Position numbers and translations under genes: made by a program
Part shown: positions 1 to 6,343 of the stretch, in pieces
Numbering within the stretch: the stretch's first letter is position 1
Layout of the letters: each line of letters begins with the position of its first letter
Notes under the pieces: model-generated
The model's database searches: none
What the model saw: the letters and a program-made list of their open reading frames with translations, nothing else
Told to the model about the DNA's origin: nothing
From: Nocardioides sp.
GTDB taxonomy: Bacteria > Actinomycetota > Actinomycetes > Propionibacteriales > Nocardioidaceae
DNA length: 7,354 nt
Assembly (NCBI GenBank): GCA_029264225.1
Contig: JARICB010000414.1
Coordinates: 1-7,354, forward strand
Direction: 5' to 3'

Positions 1-501
1 GTCTCGAGGACGTCCTGTCGCGGTGTCTATGCCGCGGGCGACTGCACCGGGGTGCTGATGCTCGCCTCCGTCGCGGCGATGCAGGGGCGGATCGCGATGT
101 GGCACTTCCTCGGCGACGCGGTGTCCCCGCTGGACCTCAAGAAGGTCTCCTCCAACGTCTTCACCTCACCCGAGATCGCCACCGTCGGCTGGTCACAGCA
201 GGCCGTGGACGCCGGTGAGATCAGCGCCCACGTCGCGATGCTGCCGCTGGCCGGCAACGCCCGCGCCAAGATGCAGGGTGTCCGCGACGGCTTCGTCAAA
301 CTCTTCATCCGACCCGAGACCGGCATCATCGTTGGGGGAGTGGTGGTCGGTCCGCGCGCCTCGGAACTGATCCACCCGGTCTCGATCGCGGTGGCCGAGT
401 CGCTGACCGCCGACCAGTTCGCCCACGCGTTCACCGTCTACCCCTCGATCAGCGGCTCGATCGCCGAGGCCGCCAGGCAGTTGCACCGCGTCGACTCCTG
501 A
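1..501 (+). CDS. lpdA: NAD(P)H-quinone dehydrogenase, LpdA-like flavoprotein (C-terminal part, 5' end outside window)
   Basis: The frame is open from base 1 to the TGA at 499-501 and gives the last 166 residues of a class-I pyridine nucleotide-disulfide oxidoreductase-fold flavoprotein. The second FAD-contacting motif GVYAAGDCTG is at fragment residues 8-17. The dimerisation domain follows, starting near FTSPEIATVG (54-63). The pattern of NARAKM, IGGVVV-like (IIVGGVVVG) and SELI blocks is what I know from Mycobacterium tuberculosis LpdA (Rv3303c), a cytoplasmic NAD(P)H:quinone reductase; the symbol is used in that sense, not for E. coli lipoamide dehydrogenase. Supporting this, the catalytic His-Glu pair of true lipoamide dehydrogenases (HPxxSE) is replaced by Tyr147 and Gly152 in VYPSISG. 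The N-terminal FAD- and NAD-binding Rossmann regions are missing only because the window starts inside the gene. Family is confident; the exact substrate is inferred. Confidence 0.9.
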   Translation, partial: VSRTSCRGVYAAGDCTGVLMLASVAAMQGRIAMWHFLGDAVSPLDLKKVSSNVFTSPEIATVGWSQQAVDAGEISAHVAMLPLAGNARAKMQGVRDGFVKLFIRPETGIIVGGVVVGPRASELIHPVSIAVAESLTADQFAHAFTVYPSISGSIAEAARQLHRVDS

Positions 502-511
502 GGGCAATCCA

Positions 512-531
512 GTCACGATTCCTTACGTGAC
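512..531. repeat. Short inverted repeat GTCACG...CGTGAC
   Basis: GTCACG (512-517) and its reverse complement CGTGAC (526-531) are separated by 8 bases, and the second arm runs into the larger dyad at 529-552. A third GTCAC copy (GTCACA) lies at 605-610. It could be a half-site array for a DNA-binding regulator of the downstream SpoIID-like gene; no regulator can be named from sequence alone. The arm is only 6 bp, so chance is possible. Confidence 0.35.
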
Positions 532-552
532 AATTACACGCGTGTAGTTGTC
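529..552. promoter_or_regulatory. 24-bp near-perfect dyad, candidate operator
   Basis: The left half GACAATTACACG (529-540) and right half CGTGTAGTTGTC (541-552) are reverse complements at 11 of 12 positions; the only mismatch pairs T532+2 (base 534) with G547. It is centred at 540/541, 39 bp after the upstream stop codon and about 113 bp before the chosen start of the SpoIID-like gene. With no loop, it suits a homodimeric regulator (for example a TetR-type protein) better than an RNA hairpin. It is AT-richer than its surroundings, as expected of a promoter zone. The regulator is not known and no cognate gene is in the window. Confidence 0.55.
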
Positions 553-564
553 GAGGACCGGTTG

Positions 565-581
565 TGCCCGCTCGGCGGGCA
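565..581 (+). terminator. GC-rich hairpin, possible weak terminator or leader structure
   Basis: TGCCCGC (565-571) pairs perfectly with GCGGGCA (575-581) across a TCG triloop, a compact 7-bp stem. It sits 64 bases after the stop of the LpdA-like gene and 73 bases before the start of the SpoIID-like gene. The following bases (TGTTCTGAT) are only mildly T-rich, with no clean U-tract, so intrinsic termination is uncertain. If transcription of the SpoIID-like gene begins upstream, near the dyad, the hairpin would instead lie in its leader. Confidence 0.3.
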
Positions 582-637
582 TGTTCTGATCAAGAGTCCC
601 GTCAGTCACATCCGTCCCACGGGCCACCTCGATGATC

Positions 638-642
638 AGGAG
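638..642 (+). promoter_or_regulatory. Shine-Dalgarno AGGAG deciding the start of the SpoIID-like gene
   Basis: AGGAG is 11 bases upstream of the ATG at 654. The alternative GTG start at 642 overlaps this element and would have no ribosome binding site of its own, which favours ATG 654. The surrounding TGATCAGGAG (633-642) nearly repeats TGATCAAGAG at 587-596; I attach no function to that. Confidence 0.6.
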
Positions 643-653
643 TGCCACGCCAC

Positions 654-1877
654 ATGCGCCGTCTGTCCAGACTCCTCACCACCACGGTGGTCACCAGTGC
701 GCTGGCTCTGACGGGTGTCGTCTCACCCGCCGAGGCGGCCCGCAGGGCCGAGGTGTTCCCCGTCGCGGGACCGGCCACGATCACGGTGACCGGGCACGGC
801 TACGGGCACGGTCACGGGCTCTCGCAGTACGGCGCCGAGGGGGCCGCCCAGCAGGGGCTGAACTGGCAACAGATCATCGATTTCTACTACCCGGGAACCT
901 CATGGGGGGAGCTTCGGGGATCGATCAAGGTGCTCATCTCCGGTGACACCACCAGCGACGTACAGGTGCTGTCCCAGCCCGGCCTCAAGGTCACGCGGCT
1001 CGCCCCGCGCACGACCTGGACGGTGCCGGCCAACCGGGCCAAGCGGTGGCGGCTGCAACCGCGCGGGCCCAGGACACTCGTGCAGTTCAAGCGGCCCGGC
1101 GGGTGGACGAGTTGGAAGTCGTTGCGGGGTGAGGCGGAGTTCTCGGCCGTCAGCAAGAAGATCACCCTGGTCAAGAACCGCACGACATCGACCTACCGTG
1201 GACGGCTCCGCTCGGCGATGCCCACCGCTGGATCGGGCACCCGCGACACGGTCAACATCCTCGGTCTCGAGGCCTACCTGCGCGGCGTCGTGCCGCTGGA
1301 GATTCCGGCGCTGTGGAGCCCGGCTGCGGTCAGCGCGCAGGCGGTGGCCGCCCGCACCTACGCAGCTGCGGAACGCTCGCACCCCAACGCCTCGCACTAT
1401 CAGATCTGCGACACCACCCAGTGTCAGGTCTACGGCGGCTACGACGTCGAGCACGCCAGCGCCACGGCGGCGATCCGAGCCACGGCGCGACAGGGGCTGC
1501 TCTACGACGGAAGACCGGCCTTTACCCAGTTCTCCGCGAGCAGCGGCGGCTGGACCTCGGCCGGCTCGGCGCCTTACCTGGTGGCCAAGGAGGATCCCTA
1601 TGACGGCTGGGCCGGCAACAAGGTGCATACCTGGACCGTGGACGTCTCCGACGCGACGCTGGAGAAGCACTACCCGTCGATCGGTGACCTGACCTCGATC
1701 GAGATCGGCACCCGCGACGGCAATGGCGAGTGGGGTGGCCGTGTGCAGCAGATGTCGCTGGTCGGCACCACCGGACGTGCCGACATCAGCGGCGAGACCC
1801 TGCGCACCCTGCTCGGGCTGCGATCGTCGTGGTTCACGTTCACGGTGGCCCCGCTGACCGCCCGCGGTCAGCGCTGA
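654..1877 (+). CDS. Secreted SpoIID/LytB-domain protein, likely peptidoglycan-active
   Basis: This is a 407-residue protein starting at ATG 654, chosen because AGGAG lies 11 bases upstream and the Arg-rich n-region then directly precedes a hydrophobic stretch. Residues 1-29 form a signal peptide (RRLSR, hydrophobic core, likely cut near PAEAA), so it acts outside the membrane. Residues 47-83 carry GHGYGHGHGLSQYGA and a YYPGT end. After a Trp-rich segment (about 115-190), the SpoIID core runs from about 198: NILGLEAYLRGVVPLEIP (201-218), with Glu216 matching the catalytic Glu of B. subtilis SpoIID, then SAQAVAARTYA (227-237), ICDTTQCQVYGG (251-262), SASSGGWTS (294-302) and LRTLLGLRSSWFTF near the C terminus. 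SpoIID in endospore formers is a lytic transglycosylase that cuts glycan strands of peptidoglycan. Here no sporulation genes are near, so a cell-wall remodelling role is inferred. Some relatives have His before the second Cys of CDxxxC; here it is Gln256, and Cys252/Cys257 may form a disulfide. The 3' end overlaps pyc. Confidence 0.9.
   Translation: MRRLSRLLTTTVVTSALALTGVVSPAEAARRAEVFPVAGPATITVTGHGYGHGHGLSQYGAEGAAQQGLNWQQIIDFYYPGTSWGELRGSIKVLISGDTTSDVQVLSQPGLKVTRLAPRTTWTVPANRAKRWRLQPRGPRTLVQFKRPGGWTSWKSLRGEAEFSAVSKKITLVKNRTTSTYRGRLRSAMPTAGSGTRDTVNILGLEAYLRGVVPLEIPALWSPAAVSAQAVAARTYAAAERSHPNASHYQICDTTQCQVYGGYDVEHASATAAIRATARQGLLYDGRPAFTQFSASSGGWTSAGSAPYLVAKEDPYDGWAGNKVHTWTVDVSDATLEKHYPSIGDLTSIEIGTRDGNGEWGGRVQQMSLVGTTGRADISGETLRTLLGLRSSWFTFTVAPLTARGQR
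1868..1877. other. Palindromic stop-stop overlap of convergent genes
   Basis: The perfect 10-bp palindrome TCAGCGCTGA contains the TGA of the SpoIID-like gene (1875-1877, +) and the TGA of pyc (1868-1870 on +, read on -). Because the sequence is its own reverse complement, both proteins end in Gln-Arg. Flanking bases extend pairing to 1864-1881 with one G/G mismatch, but with no loop it is a poor intrinsic terminator. No other terminator can fit between the genes. Confidence 0.85.
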
Positions 1878-4800
1878 GCGCCTCCCAGGACGACCACCAG
1901 GTCGCCGCCCTCCACTGCCTGGGTGCCTGGTACGGCGACGCGCACGACGGTGCCCGCACGGGGTGCAGTGATCGAGGCCTCCATCTTCATCGCCTCGATC
2001 GTGGCCACGGTCTGGCCCGCCTCGACGGTGTCGCCCTCCGCGACGCCGACGGTGACGACGCCGTCGAAGGGGGCCGCGACGTGCCCGCCGTCGGTCGCGT
2101 CGGCCTTCTCGGCGGTCGCGACCTCGGAGGAAATGTTGCGGTCGCGGACTCCCACCGGCCGCAGTTGCCCGTTTATGGTGCACATCACCGAGCGGATACC
2201 GCGCTCGTCCGGCTCGCTGATCGACTCCAGGCCGATCAGCAGCGTCTTGCCCTCACCGAGGGAGACCGAGTGCTCCTCGCCGCGGCGCAGACCGTAGAGA
2301 TAGTCGATGGTCGGCAGCACCGAGACGTCGCCGTAGGTCTCGCGGACCTCGCGGAAATCCTTGGCCGGGCCAGGGAACAGCAACTGGTTGAGCGTGGCGC
2401 GCCGGTCGGCGCTCAGCCCGGCTGACTGCTCGGGGGTGAGGTCGGCGGCAGGCTTCTTCCAGGTGCGCCCCGCCAGCGCCTTGGTGCGGAACGGCTCGGG
2501 CCAGCCGCCCGGAGGATCGCCCAGTTCGCCGTTGAGGAAGCCGATGACCGAATCAGGGATGTCGTAGGAGCCGGGATCCTGCTCGAAGTCGACCGGGTCG
2601 GCCCCGACTGCCACCAGGTGCAGGGCCAGGTCGCCGACGACCTTGGAGGAGGGCGTGACCTTGACGATGTTGCCGAGGATGTCGTTGGCGGCGGCGTACA
2701 TGTCCTCGATCTGCTCGAACTTCTCACCGAGCCCGAGGGCGATCGCCTGCTGGCGCAGGTTGGAGAGTTGTCCGCCGGGGATCTCGTGGCGGTAGACCCG
2801 ACCGGTCGGTGCCGGCAGGCCCGATTCGAAGGGCGCGTAGACGCGACGGATCGCCTCCCAGTAGGGCTCCAGGGCGTTGACGTGCGTCAGCGAGAGACCG
2901 GTCTCGCGGGGGCTGTGGTCGGTCGCCGAGACCAGCGCAGACAGCGGTGGCTGTGACGTCGTGCCGGCCATCGAGGCACAGGCAGCGTCGACCGCGTCGA
3001 CTCCGGAGTCGATCGCGGCGACCAGGGTCGCGAGCTGACCGCCGGTCGTGTCATGGGTGTGCAGGTGCACCGGCAGGTCGAACTCCTCGCGCAGCGCGGT
3101 GATCAGGGTGCGCGCAGCCGGCGCGCGGAGCAGGCCGGCCATGTCCTTGATCGCGAGCACGTGGGCACCGGCGTCGACGATGCGTTCCGCGAGGCGCAGG
3201 TAGTAGTCGAGGGTGTAGAGCCGTTCGTTCGGGTGGGAGAGATCGCCGGTGTAGCAGAGCGCCACTTCGGCGACCGTGGTCCCGGTGGCGCGGACCGCCT
3301 CGATCGCGGGTCGCATCTGCTCGATGTCATTGAGTGCGTCGAAGATCCGGAAGACGTCGATCCCGGTCTGTGCCGCCTCCTGCACAAAGGCCTGGGTCAC
3401 CTCGGTGGGGTAGGGCGTGTAGCCGACGGTGTTGCGTCCTCGCAGCAGCATCTGCAGGCAGATGTTGGGCACGGCCGACCGGAGTTGCGCCAGCCGCTCC
3501 CACGGGTCCTCGGCCAGGAAGCGCAGCGCGACGTCGTAGGTGGCCCCGCCCCACGCCTCGAGGGACCAGAGCTCGGGCGTCGTACGGGCGAGGTGTCCGG
3601 CGACGGCGACCAGGTCGCGGGTGCGGACCCGGGTAGCCAGCAGCGACTGGTGCGCGTCGCGGAAGGTGGTGTCGGTGACCGCGACGGTGTGCTGGCCGCG
3701 GAGCCTGCGGGCGAACTCGTCGGGTCCGAGGGTGAGCAGCAGTTGCCGGGTGCCGTCGGGGGCCGGCACATCGAGGTTGACGGAGGGCAGCTTGGTGGCC
3801 GGGTCGATGGTCACCGGCGCCGGTCCGTGCGGCTGGTTGACGGTCACGTCGGCCAGGTAGGTCAGCAGCTTGGAGCCGCGGTCGCCGGAGGCGCGGGCCG
3901 AGAGCAACTGCGGATGGTCCTCGATGAACGAGGTAGTGACCCGGCCGGCCGCGAAATCGGGGTCGTCGAGCACCGCTTGCAGGAAGGCGATATTGGTCGA
4001 GACGCCCCGGATACGGAACTCGGCCACCGCCCGGCGGGCCTTCTCCAGAGCCTTGTCGAAGGTGCGCCCGCGGCAGGTGAGCTTGGCCAGCATCGAGTCG
4101 AAGTGGGCACTGACCTCGGCGCCGGTGTAGGTCGTGCCGCCGTCGATGCGCACGCCGGCGCCGCCGGGGGAGCGGTACGTCGTGATCTTGCCGGTGTCGG
4201 GTCGGAAGCCGTTGGCGGGGTCCTCGGTAGTGATCCGGCACTGGAGTGCGGCCCCGCGGATCGACACCGTCTCCTGTGAGAGGCCCAGGTCGGCCAGGGT
4301 GGCGCCGGCCGCGATCAGCATCTGCGACTGCACCAGGTCGACGTCGGTGATCTCCTCGGTCACGGTGTGTTCGACCTGGATCCGCGGGTTCATCTCGATG
4401 AAGACGTAGTTGCCCTCCGGGTCGAGCAGGAACTCCACCGTTCCGGCGTTGCGGTAGCCGATCTGGGTAGCGAACCGCACCGCGTCGGCACACATCCGGT
4501 CCCGCAACTCCGGGTCGAGATGGGGGGCGGGCGCGATCTCGACCACCTTCTGGTGGCGGCGCTGCACCGAGCAGTCGCGTTCGAAGAGGTGCATCACGTT
4601 GCCCTCACCGTCGGCCAGGATCTGCACCTCGATGTGGCGCGGATCGACGACGGCCTGCTCGATGAAGACCGTGGCGTCGCCGAAGGCGCTCTCGGCCTCG
4701 CGCATGCAGGTTTCGATCGCCTCGCGCAACTGGGCCCGGTCCTCGACGCGCCGCATACCGCGGCCACCGCCGCCGGCCACGGCCTTGACGAAGAGCGGCG

Positions 4801-5257
4801 CCGCGATGTCCTCGGCCGCGGCCATCAGCGCTGCCACATCGGTGCCCGGCTCGACGCTTCTCAGCGTCGGCACGCCGGCCGCCCTGGCGGCGGCGATCGC
4901 GCGGGCCTTGTGTCCGGTCAGCGTGAGCACCTCGGCGGTGGGGCCGATGAAGGTAATGCCGGCGTTGGCGCAGGCCTCGGCCAGCGCTGGGTTCTCCGAG
5001 AGGAAGCCGTAGCCGGGGTAGACCGCGTCGGCACCACACTTGAGGGCGACGGAGACGATCGACTCGGCGTCGAGGTAGGCCCGCACGGGGTGCCCCCGCT
5101 GACCGATCTCGTAGGCCTCATCGGCCTTGAGTCGGTGCTCGGAGCCGCGGTCCTCGTACGGGAACACCGCCACCGTCCTGGCGCCCACCTCGTAGGCGGC
5201 CCGGAACGCCCGGATCGCGATCTCGCCGCGATTGGCCACCAGCACCTTGGAGAACAT
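1868..5257 (-). CDS. pyc: Pyruvate carboxylase (single-chain, biotin-dependent)
   Basis: This cytosolic enzyme makes oxaloacetate from pyruvate, bicarbonate and ATP, the main anaplerotic input to the TCA cycle. The 1129 residues match the family's usual 1,100-1,180. Biotin carboxylase spans about 1-445: MFSKVLVANRGEIA at the N terminus, ATP-grasp glycine loop GGGGRGMRR (162-170), QRRHQKVVE (232-240) and EMNPRIQVEHTVTE (288-301) with Arg292. Carboxyltransferase spans about 523-790: DTTFRDAHQS (529-538) with metal-ligand Asp534, Lys704 in AIKDMAG as the expected carboxylated lysine, His733/His735 in HLHTHDTTGG; Thr868 in VTPSSK probably matches the catalytic Thr. The PYC/OADA conserved region follows (about 815-1015), then the biotinyl domain (about 1057-1126) with biotin-accepting Lys1091 in EAMKMEA. 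All key residues are present and no frameshift is seen. The frame stays open upstream to 5479, but the conserved family N terminus begins at ATG 5257. There is no Shine-Dalgarno there (see the promoter entry). It is divergent from the SGNH lipoprotein gene and convergent with the SpoIID-like gene, so probably monocistronic. Confidence 0.98.
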   Translation of the reverse strand: MFSKVLVANRGEIAIRAFRAAYEVGARTVAVFPYEDRGSEHRLKADEAYEIGQRGHPVRAYLDAESIVSVALKCGADAVYPGYGFLSENPALAEACANAGITFIGPTAEVLTLTGHKARAIAAARAAGVPTLRSVEPGTDVAALMAAAEDIAAPLFVKAVAGGGGRGMRRVEDRAQLREAIETCMREAESAFGDATVFIEQAVVDPRHIEVQILADGEGNVMHLFERDCSVQRRHQKVVEIAPAPHLDPELRDRMCADAVRFATQIGYRNAGTVEFLLDPEGNYVFIEMNPRIQVEHTVTEEITDVDLVQSQMLIAAGATLADLGLSQETVSIRGAALQCRITTEDPANGFRPDTGKITTYRSPGGAGVRIDGGTTYTGAEVSAHFDSMLAKLTCRGRTFDKALEKARRAVAEFRIRGVSTNIAFLQAVLDDPDFAAGRVTTSFIEDHPQLLSARASGDRGSKLLTYLADVTVNQPHGPAPVTIDPATKLPSVNLDVPAPDGTRQLLLTLGPDEFARRLRGQHTVAVTDTTFRDAHQSLLATRVRTRDLVAVAGHLARTTPELWSLEAWGGATYDVALRFLAEDPWERLAQLRSAVPNICLQMLLRGRNTVGYTPYPTEVTQAFVQEAAQTGIDVFRIFDALNDIEQMRPAIEAVRATGTTVAEVALCYTGDLSHPNERLYTLDYYLRLAERIVDAGAHVLAIKDMAGLLRAPAARTLITALREEFDLPVHLHTHDTTGGQLATLVAAIDSGVDAVDAACASMAGTTSQPPLSALVSATDHSPRETGLSLTHVNALEPYWEAIRRVYAPFESGLPAPTGRVYRHEIPGGQLSNLRQQAIALGLGEKFEQIEDMYAAANDILGNIVKVTPSSKVVGDLALHLVAVGADPVDFEQDPGSYDIPDSVIGFLNGELGDPPGGWPEPFRTKALAGRTWKKPAADLTPEQSAGLSADRRATLNQLLFPGPAKDFREVRETYGDVSVLPTIDYLYGLRRGEEHSVSLGEGKTLLIGLESISEPDERGIRSVMCTINGQLRPVGVRDRNISSEVATAEKADATDGGHVAAPFDGVVTVGVAEGDTVEAGQTVATIEAMKMEASITAPRAGTVVRVAVPGTQAVEGGDLVVVLGGAQR

Positions 5258-5264
5258 GGTCGAA

Positions 5265-5270
5265 AGGCTA
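5265..5270 (-). promoter_or_regulatory. pyc: Candidate -10 element of a leaderless pyc transcript
   Basis: On the minus strand TAGCCT fits the actinobacterial -10 pattern TANNNT and ends 7 bases before the pyc ATG, which would put the transcription start at or one base before the A of ATG. The bases between (TTCGACC) contain no Shine-Dalgarno. No convincing -35 hexamer lies 17-19 bases further upstream (GACGGG-like only), so this is a suggestion from spacing, consistent with how common leaderless mRNAs are in actinobacteria. Confidence 0.4.
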
Positions 5271-5277
5271 ATGACCC

Positions 5278-5293
5278 GACGGTCGTGCCCGTC
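5278..5293. repeat. Small inverted repeat in the divergent pyc/lipoprotein promoter region
   Basis: GACGG (5278-5282) and CCGTC (5289-5293) flank 6 bases within the 95-bp region between the divergent starts, about where the -35 region of pyc would lie. It could be a regulator site, but 5-bp arms in GC-rich DNA are weak evidence. The rest of this region (5258-5352) must hold promoters for both genes; I cannot pick out a clear one for the plus-strand gene. Confidence 0.2.
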
Positions 5294-5340
5294 CCTCCTG
5301 GTCCACACAGCGGTCCATGGCTCGCGCTTGCGCAGGCTGC

Positions 5341-5344
5341 GAGG
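5341..5344 (+). promoter_or_regulatory. Shine-Dalgarno GAGG deciding the GTG start of the SGNH lipoprotein
   Basis: GAGG (in GCGAGGATC) lies 8 bases upstream of GTG 5353, a good spacing. The in-frame ATG at 5317 has no purine-rich element at a suitable distance and would add a Cys-containing 12-residue stretch ahead of an otherwise normal signal peptide. Confidence 0.55.
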
Positions 5345-5352
5345 ATCTACGG

Positions 5353-6321
5353 GTGCGCCTACAGCTGACCTCTCGAACGACTCGCCTGCTCGTGACCGCG
5401 GCGAGCCTGCTGGTCCTCGCCCCGGTGCTGGCCAGCTGCTCGAGCGACGAGCGGGTGCCCTACTCCGCGCCGCCGGCACAATCGATCGCAGGGTTGTCGG
5501 AGAAGATCAACTACGTCGCGATGGGCGACTCCTACAGCGCCGGACCCATGGTGACCACGGTGCGCGCAGACCCGTCGGGGTGCGTACGCTCGACCGACAA
5601 CTACCCCGCCTTCCTGGCTGGTTGGCTCGGGGTCGAGTCCTACACCGACGTGACGTGCTCGGCGGCCGACACGAGTGACCTGTCCGGCAGCCAGACCCTG
5701 ATCGATGGCACCAAGGCGGCACCGCAGCTCACGGCCCTCACGGCCGAGACCGACCTGGTCACCCTGGGTATCGGGGGCAACGATTTCGGTATCTTCTCCT
5801 CCCTGGTGAGCTGCGCCCCCGGTGGCGCCCGGGCCTGCCCCGCCGGGATGCGCCAGCGGCTGCTGGGAGATGCGTTGAAGGTGCAGCCGCGGGTGGCGAA
5901 GGCCGTGCGTGAGATCGCCCGCCGCGCACCGGACGCCGCGGTCTACGTCGTCGGCTATCCGCAGGTGCTGCCCACCACCAGCGGTTGCCCGGCAGTGCCA
6001 TTGCCGCCCGTCCAACTGCAGATGGCCTCCGACGTGGCGACCCGACTCAACGCCTCGGTGCGAGCCGGCGCCGAGGCTGCAGGAGCGACCTACGTCGACC
6101 TGGAACAGGCCTCGGCCGGGCACGATGTGTGCGCGGGCAAGGACGCGTGGATCAACGGGCCGCGGATGCGGCCCGGGATCGCAGCACCGTTCCACCCGGT
6201 GCTGGCCGGGATGCGCGGAGCAGCCGAAACGATCTTCCACGCCATCTCGGGCCAGGACGCCCCGGCGAGCGATACGGCTACGCCGCCGGCCGACGCGATG
6301 GTGCACAACACCGCTCCCTGA
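5353..6321 (+). CDS. Lipoprotein SGNH/GDSL-family esterase or lipase
   Basis: The GTG start at 5353 gives 322 residues. A signal peptide with three Arg in the n-region (2-11) leads to a hydrophobic core and the lipobox LASC, with Cys29 the predicted lipidated residue, so the mature protein should be anchored on the outer face of the membrane. The SGNH hydrolase blocks are in order: GDSYSAG (58-64) with nucleophile Ser60, GIGGND (139-144) with oxyanion-hole Gly141/Asn143, and FHP (280-282) with catalytic His281. Six cysteines after the lipobox (77, 102, 154, 162, 212, 260) match the three-disulfide pattern of secreted Streptomyces SGNH esterases/lipases; pairing 77-102, 154-162 and 212-260 is inferred from them. 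The C-terminal tail (301-322) is Ala/Pro/Thr-rich and probably disordered. The natural substrate (lipid, acyl ester or acetylated glycan) cannot be read from sequence. It diverges from pyc and converges on the downstream dehydrogenase. Confidence 0.9.
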   Translation: MRLQLTSRTTRLLVTAASLLVLAPVLASCSSDERVPYSAPPAQSIAGLSEKINYVAMGDSYSAGPMVTTVRADPSGCVRSTDNYPAFLAGWLGVESYTDVTCSAADTSDLSGSQTLIDGTKAAPQLTALTAETDLVTLGIGGNDFGIFSSLVSCAPGGARACPAGMRQRLLGDALKVQPRVAKAVREIARRAPDAAVYVVGYPQVLPTTSGCPAVPLPPVQLQMASDVATRLNASVRAGAEAAGATYVDLEQASAGHDVCAGKDAWINGPRMRPGIAAPFHPVLAGMRGAAETIFHAISGQDAPASDTATPPADAMVHNTAP

Positions 6322-6343
6322 GGCATCGGGGGCGAGAGCAGGT

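Noticed and set aside
642..653. GTG at 642 as start of the SpoIID-like protein
   Set aside because: The codon overlaps the AGGAG Shine-Dalgarno that serves ATG 654, and it adds only four residues before a complete signal peptide.
900..2183. Long minus-strand open frame (about 427 codons) opposite the SpoIID-like gene
   Set aside because: It is antisense to a gene with clear motifs, its product is an Arg/Gly-rich low-complexity sequence typical of high-GC shadow frames, and it crosses into pyc in another frame.
3053..4279. Long plus-strand open frame opposite pyc
   Set aside because: It lies wholly antisense to the intact, motif-rich pyc; the product has no recognisable domain and reflects GC codon bias. 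The same applies to the plus frame at 4367-5368 and the minus frame at 3327-4493.
5317..5352. ATG 5317 as start of the SGNH lipoprotein
   Set aside because: It lacks a ribosome binding site, and the added 12 residues spoil an otherwise standard lipoprotein signal; GTG 5353 has GAGG at 8 bases.
5258..5479. N-terminal extension of pyc to the in-frame ATG at 5479
   Set aside because: The extra 74 residues are low-complexity Arg/Pro/Ser sequence, overlap the divergent lipoprotein gene, and precede the conserved family N terminus MFSKVLVANRGEIA.
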